Shown: positions 14,529-14,961 of the stretch, one piece after another
Layout of the letters: every line of letters begins with the position of its first letter
Position numbering within the stretch: position 1 is the first letter of the stretch
NCBI GenBank assembly: GCA_004557195.1
Contig: SFER01000034.1
Span: 1 to 14,961, forward strand
Length of the DNA stretch: 14,961 bases
Direction of reading: 5' to 3'
From: Bacteroidales bacterium
GTDB taxonomy: Bacteria > Bacteroidota > Bacteroidia > Bacteroidales > Muribaculaceae
Program-made: the position numbers and the translations under genes
The notes under the pieces: model-generated
What the model was told of the DNA's origin: nothing
The model's input: only the letters and a program-made list of their open reading frames with translations
Database searches by the model: none

Positions 14529-14961
14529 TTATTCTTCAATAGTTTCTGTTTTCTTCTCTTTGCGCAATATCACTGCAAGCACGAGGAAGAAAGTGGGAGC
14601 AAAGATAGAGAATACGATAGCCAATCCCAAAACAATAACACTCTTGGTGAGGAGCGGTTTCACCTCGCTGTAGGCGGGTTCGATAATGAATCCTCGGGGG
14701 AAATTGGATGCGAGGGTCATGGCGTTGTCGTAGCGTTTGCCGAGAAGGAAGAGATAGAGTTCGTTCTTGAGTTCCTTATCGCGCATCATGTCGAAATATT
14801 CACGCTCATATCCGGGCATTTTGTTGATTTGCGAATCATATTTGTATTTCTCGCTTTTCAAAGTCTCAATAAAGATGAGGTTGTCGGCTTTGCTGCGTTT
14901 CACGCTTTCGAGGAGCGAAATGCGCATCGCATCGATTTGCTCGGTGAGGAGGCTATATGAG
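14529..14961 (-). CDS. Wzz-type polysaccharide chain-length regulator, C-terminal part only
   Basis: The frame is open to the right edge (the residues before the internal Met at 14927 read SYSLLTEQIDA), so the N-terminus is outside the window and 143 residues are visible. They contain a coiled-coil-like segment and the GNVR-type block PGYEREYFDMMRDKELKNEL, then YLFLLGKRYDNAMTLAS. A Pro-containing RGFIIEPAYSEVKPL turn follows, then a hydrophobic helix (about LLTKSVIVLGLAIVFSIFAP through VLAVIL) and a short charged tail KKTETIEE. This is the end of a Wzz/polysaccharide co-polymerase that sits in the inner membrane and sets glycan length with Wzy. No tyrosine kinase domain is fused, so it is the Wzz rather than the BY-kinase type. 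It is the upstream gene of the GT4 at 14526. Confidence 0.85.
   Translation of the reverse strand, partial: SYSLLTEQIDAMRISLLESVKRSKADNLIFIETLKSEKYKYDSQINKMPGYEREYFDMMRDKELKNELYLFLLGKRYDNAMTLASNFPRGFIIEPAYSEVKPLLTKSVIVLGLAIVFSIFAPTFFLVLAVILRKEKKTETIEE

Noticed and set aside
1..14961. CRISPR arrays, tRNA or rRNA genes, insertion sequences, prophage or toxin-antitoxin modules
   Set aside because: I looked for spaced repeats, cloverleaf-like sequence, transposase motifs and small paired ORFs on both strands and saw none I could support.

Overview
The window looks like a chromosomal segment of a Bacteroidales bacterium, probably a gut-type lineage such as Muribaculaceae; the family assignment is inference. 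The evidence is two strong Bacteroidetes promoters (TTTG, 19-20 nt, TANNTTTG), near absence of Shine-Dalgarno sequences, and a gldE-gldD pair, which is typical of the phylum. GC content is moderate, about 50%, with some AT-richer patches.

Left part (1-5330, all minus strand). A four-gene run reads gldE-like transporter/CBS protein (5223-3844), gldD-like membrane-anchored protein (3860-3243), Sfp-type 4'-phosphopantetheinyl transferase (3246-2638) and secreted C69 dipeptidase (2622-946). Overlaps of 17 nt and 4 nt and a 15-nt gap, plus one good promoter upstream of gldE, indicate a single operon. Beyond it lies the start of an AT-richer membrane acyltransferase 3 gene that runs off the left edge.

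Middle part. The gap between gldE and the SUI1 gene (5224-5753) is the only gene-poor stretch. It holds divergent promoters, a triplicated 9-nt repeat, a remnant of a minus-strand reading frame with coding character, a degenerate GTAGGGGC-type repeat and a perfect AT-rich palindrome touching the SUI1 promoter. On the plus strand follow a SUI1/YciH-type translation factor (5754-6083), a large AddA/RecB-like UvrD helicase-nuclease 8 nt downstream (6092-9220) and a ferritin with a complete set of ferroxidase ligands (9337-9825), closed by a strong terminator.

Right part (9909-14961). This is a surface polysaccharide locus. It contains a GT2 and a GT4 glycosyltransferase (minus strand, one operon), a Wzx-type flippase on the plus strand transcribed divergently from them, then on the minus strand a second GT4 glycosyltransferase and the C-terminal end of a Wzz-type chain-length regulator running off the right edge. 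Together they suggest Wzx/Wzy-type assembly of an O-antigen, capsule or exopolysaccharide; the polymerase and sugar-nucleotide genes are outside the window. The acyltransferase at the left edge could decorate such a glycan, but it is 9 kb away and the link is speculative.

I did not find a clear undescribed multi-gene system. The best leads are the gldE-gldD-PPTase-C69 operon with a GldD that has no lipobox cysteine, and the remnant and repeats in the 5.3-5.7 kb gap.
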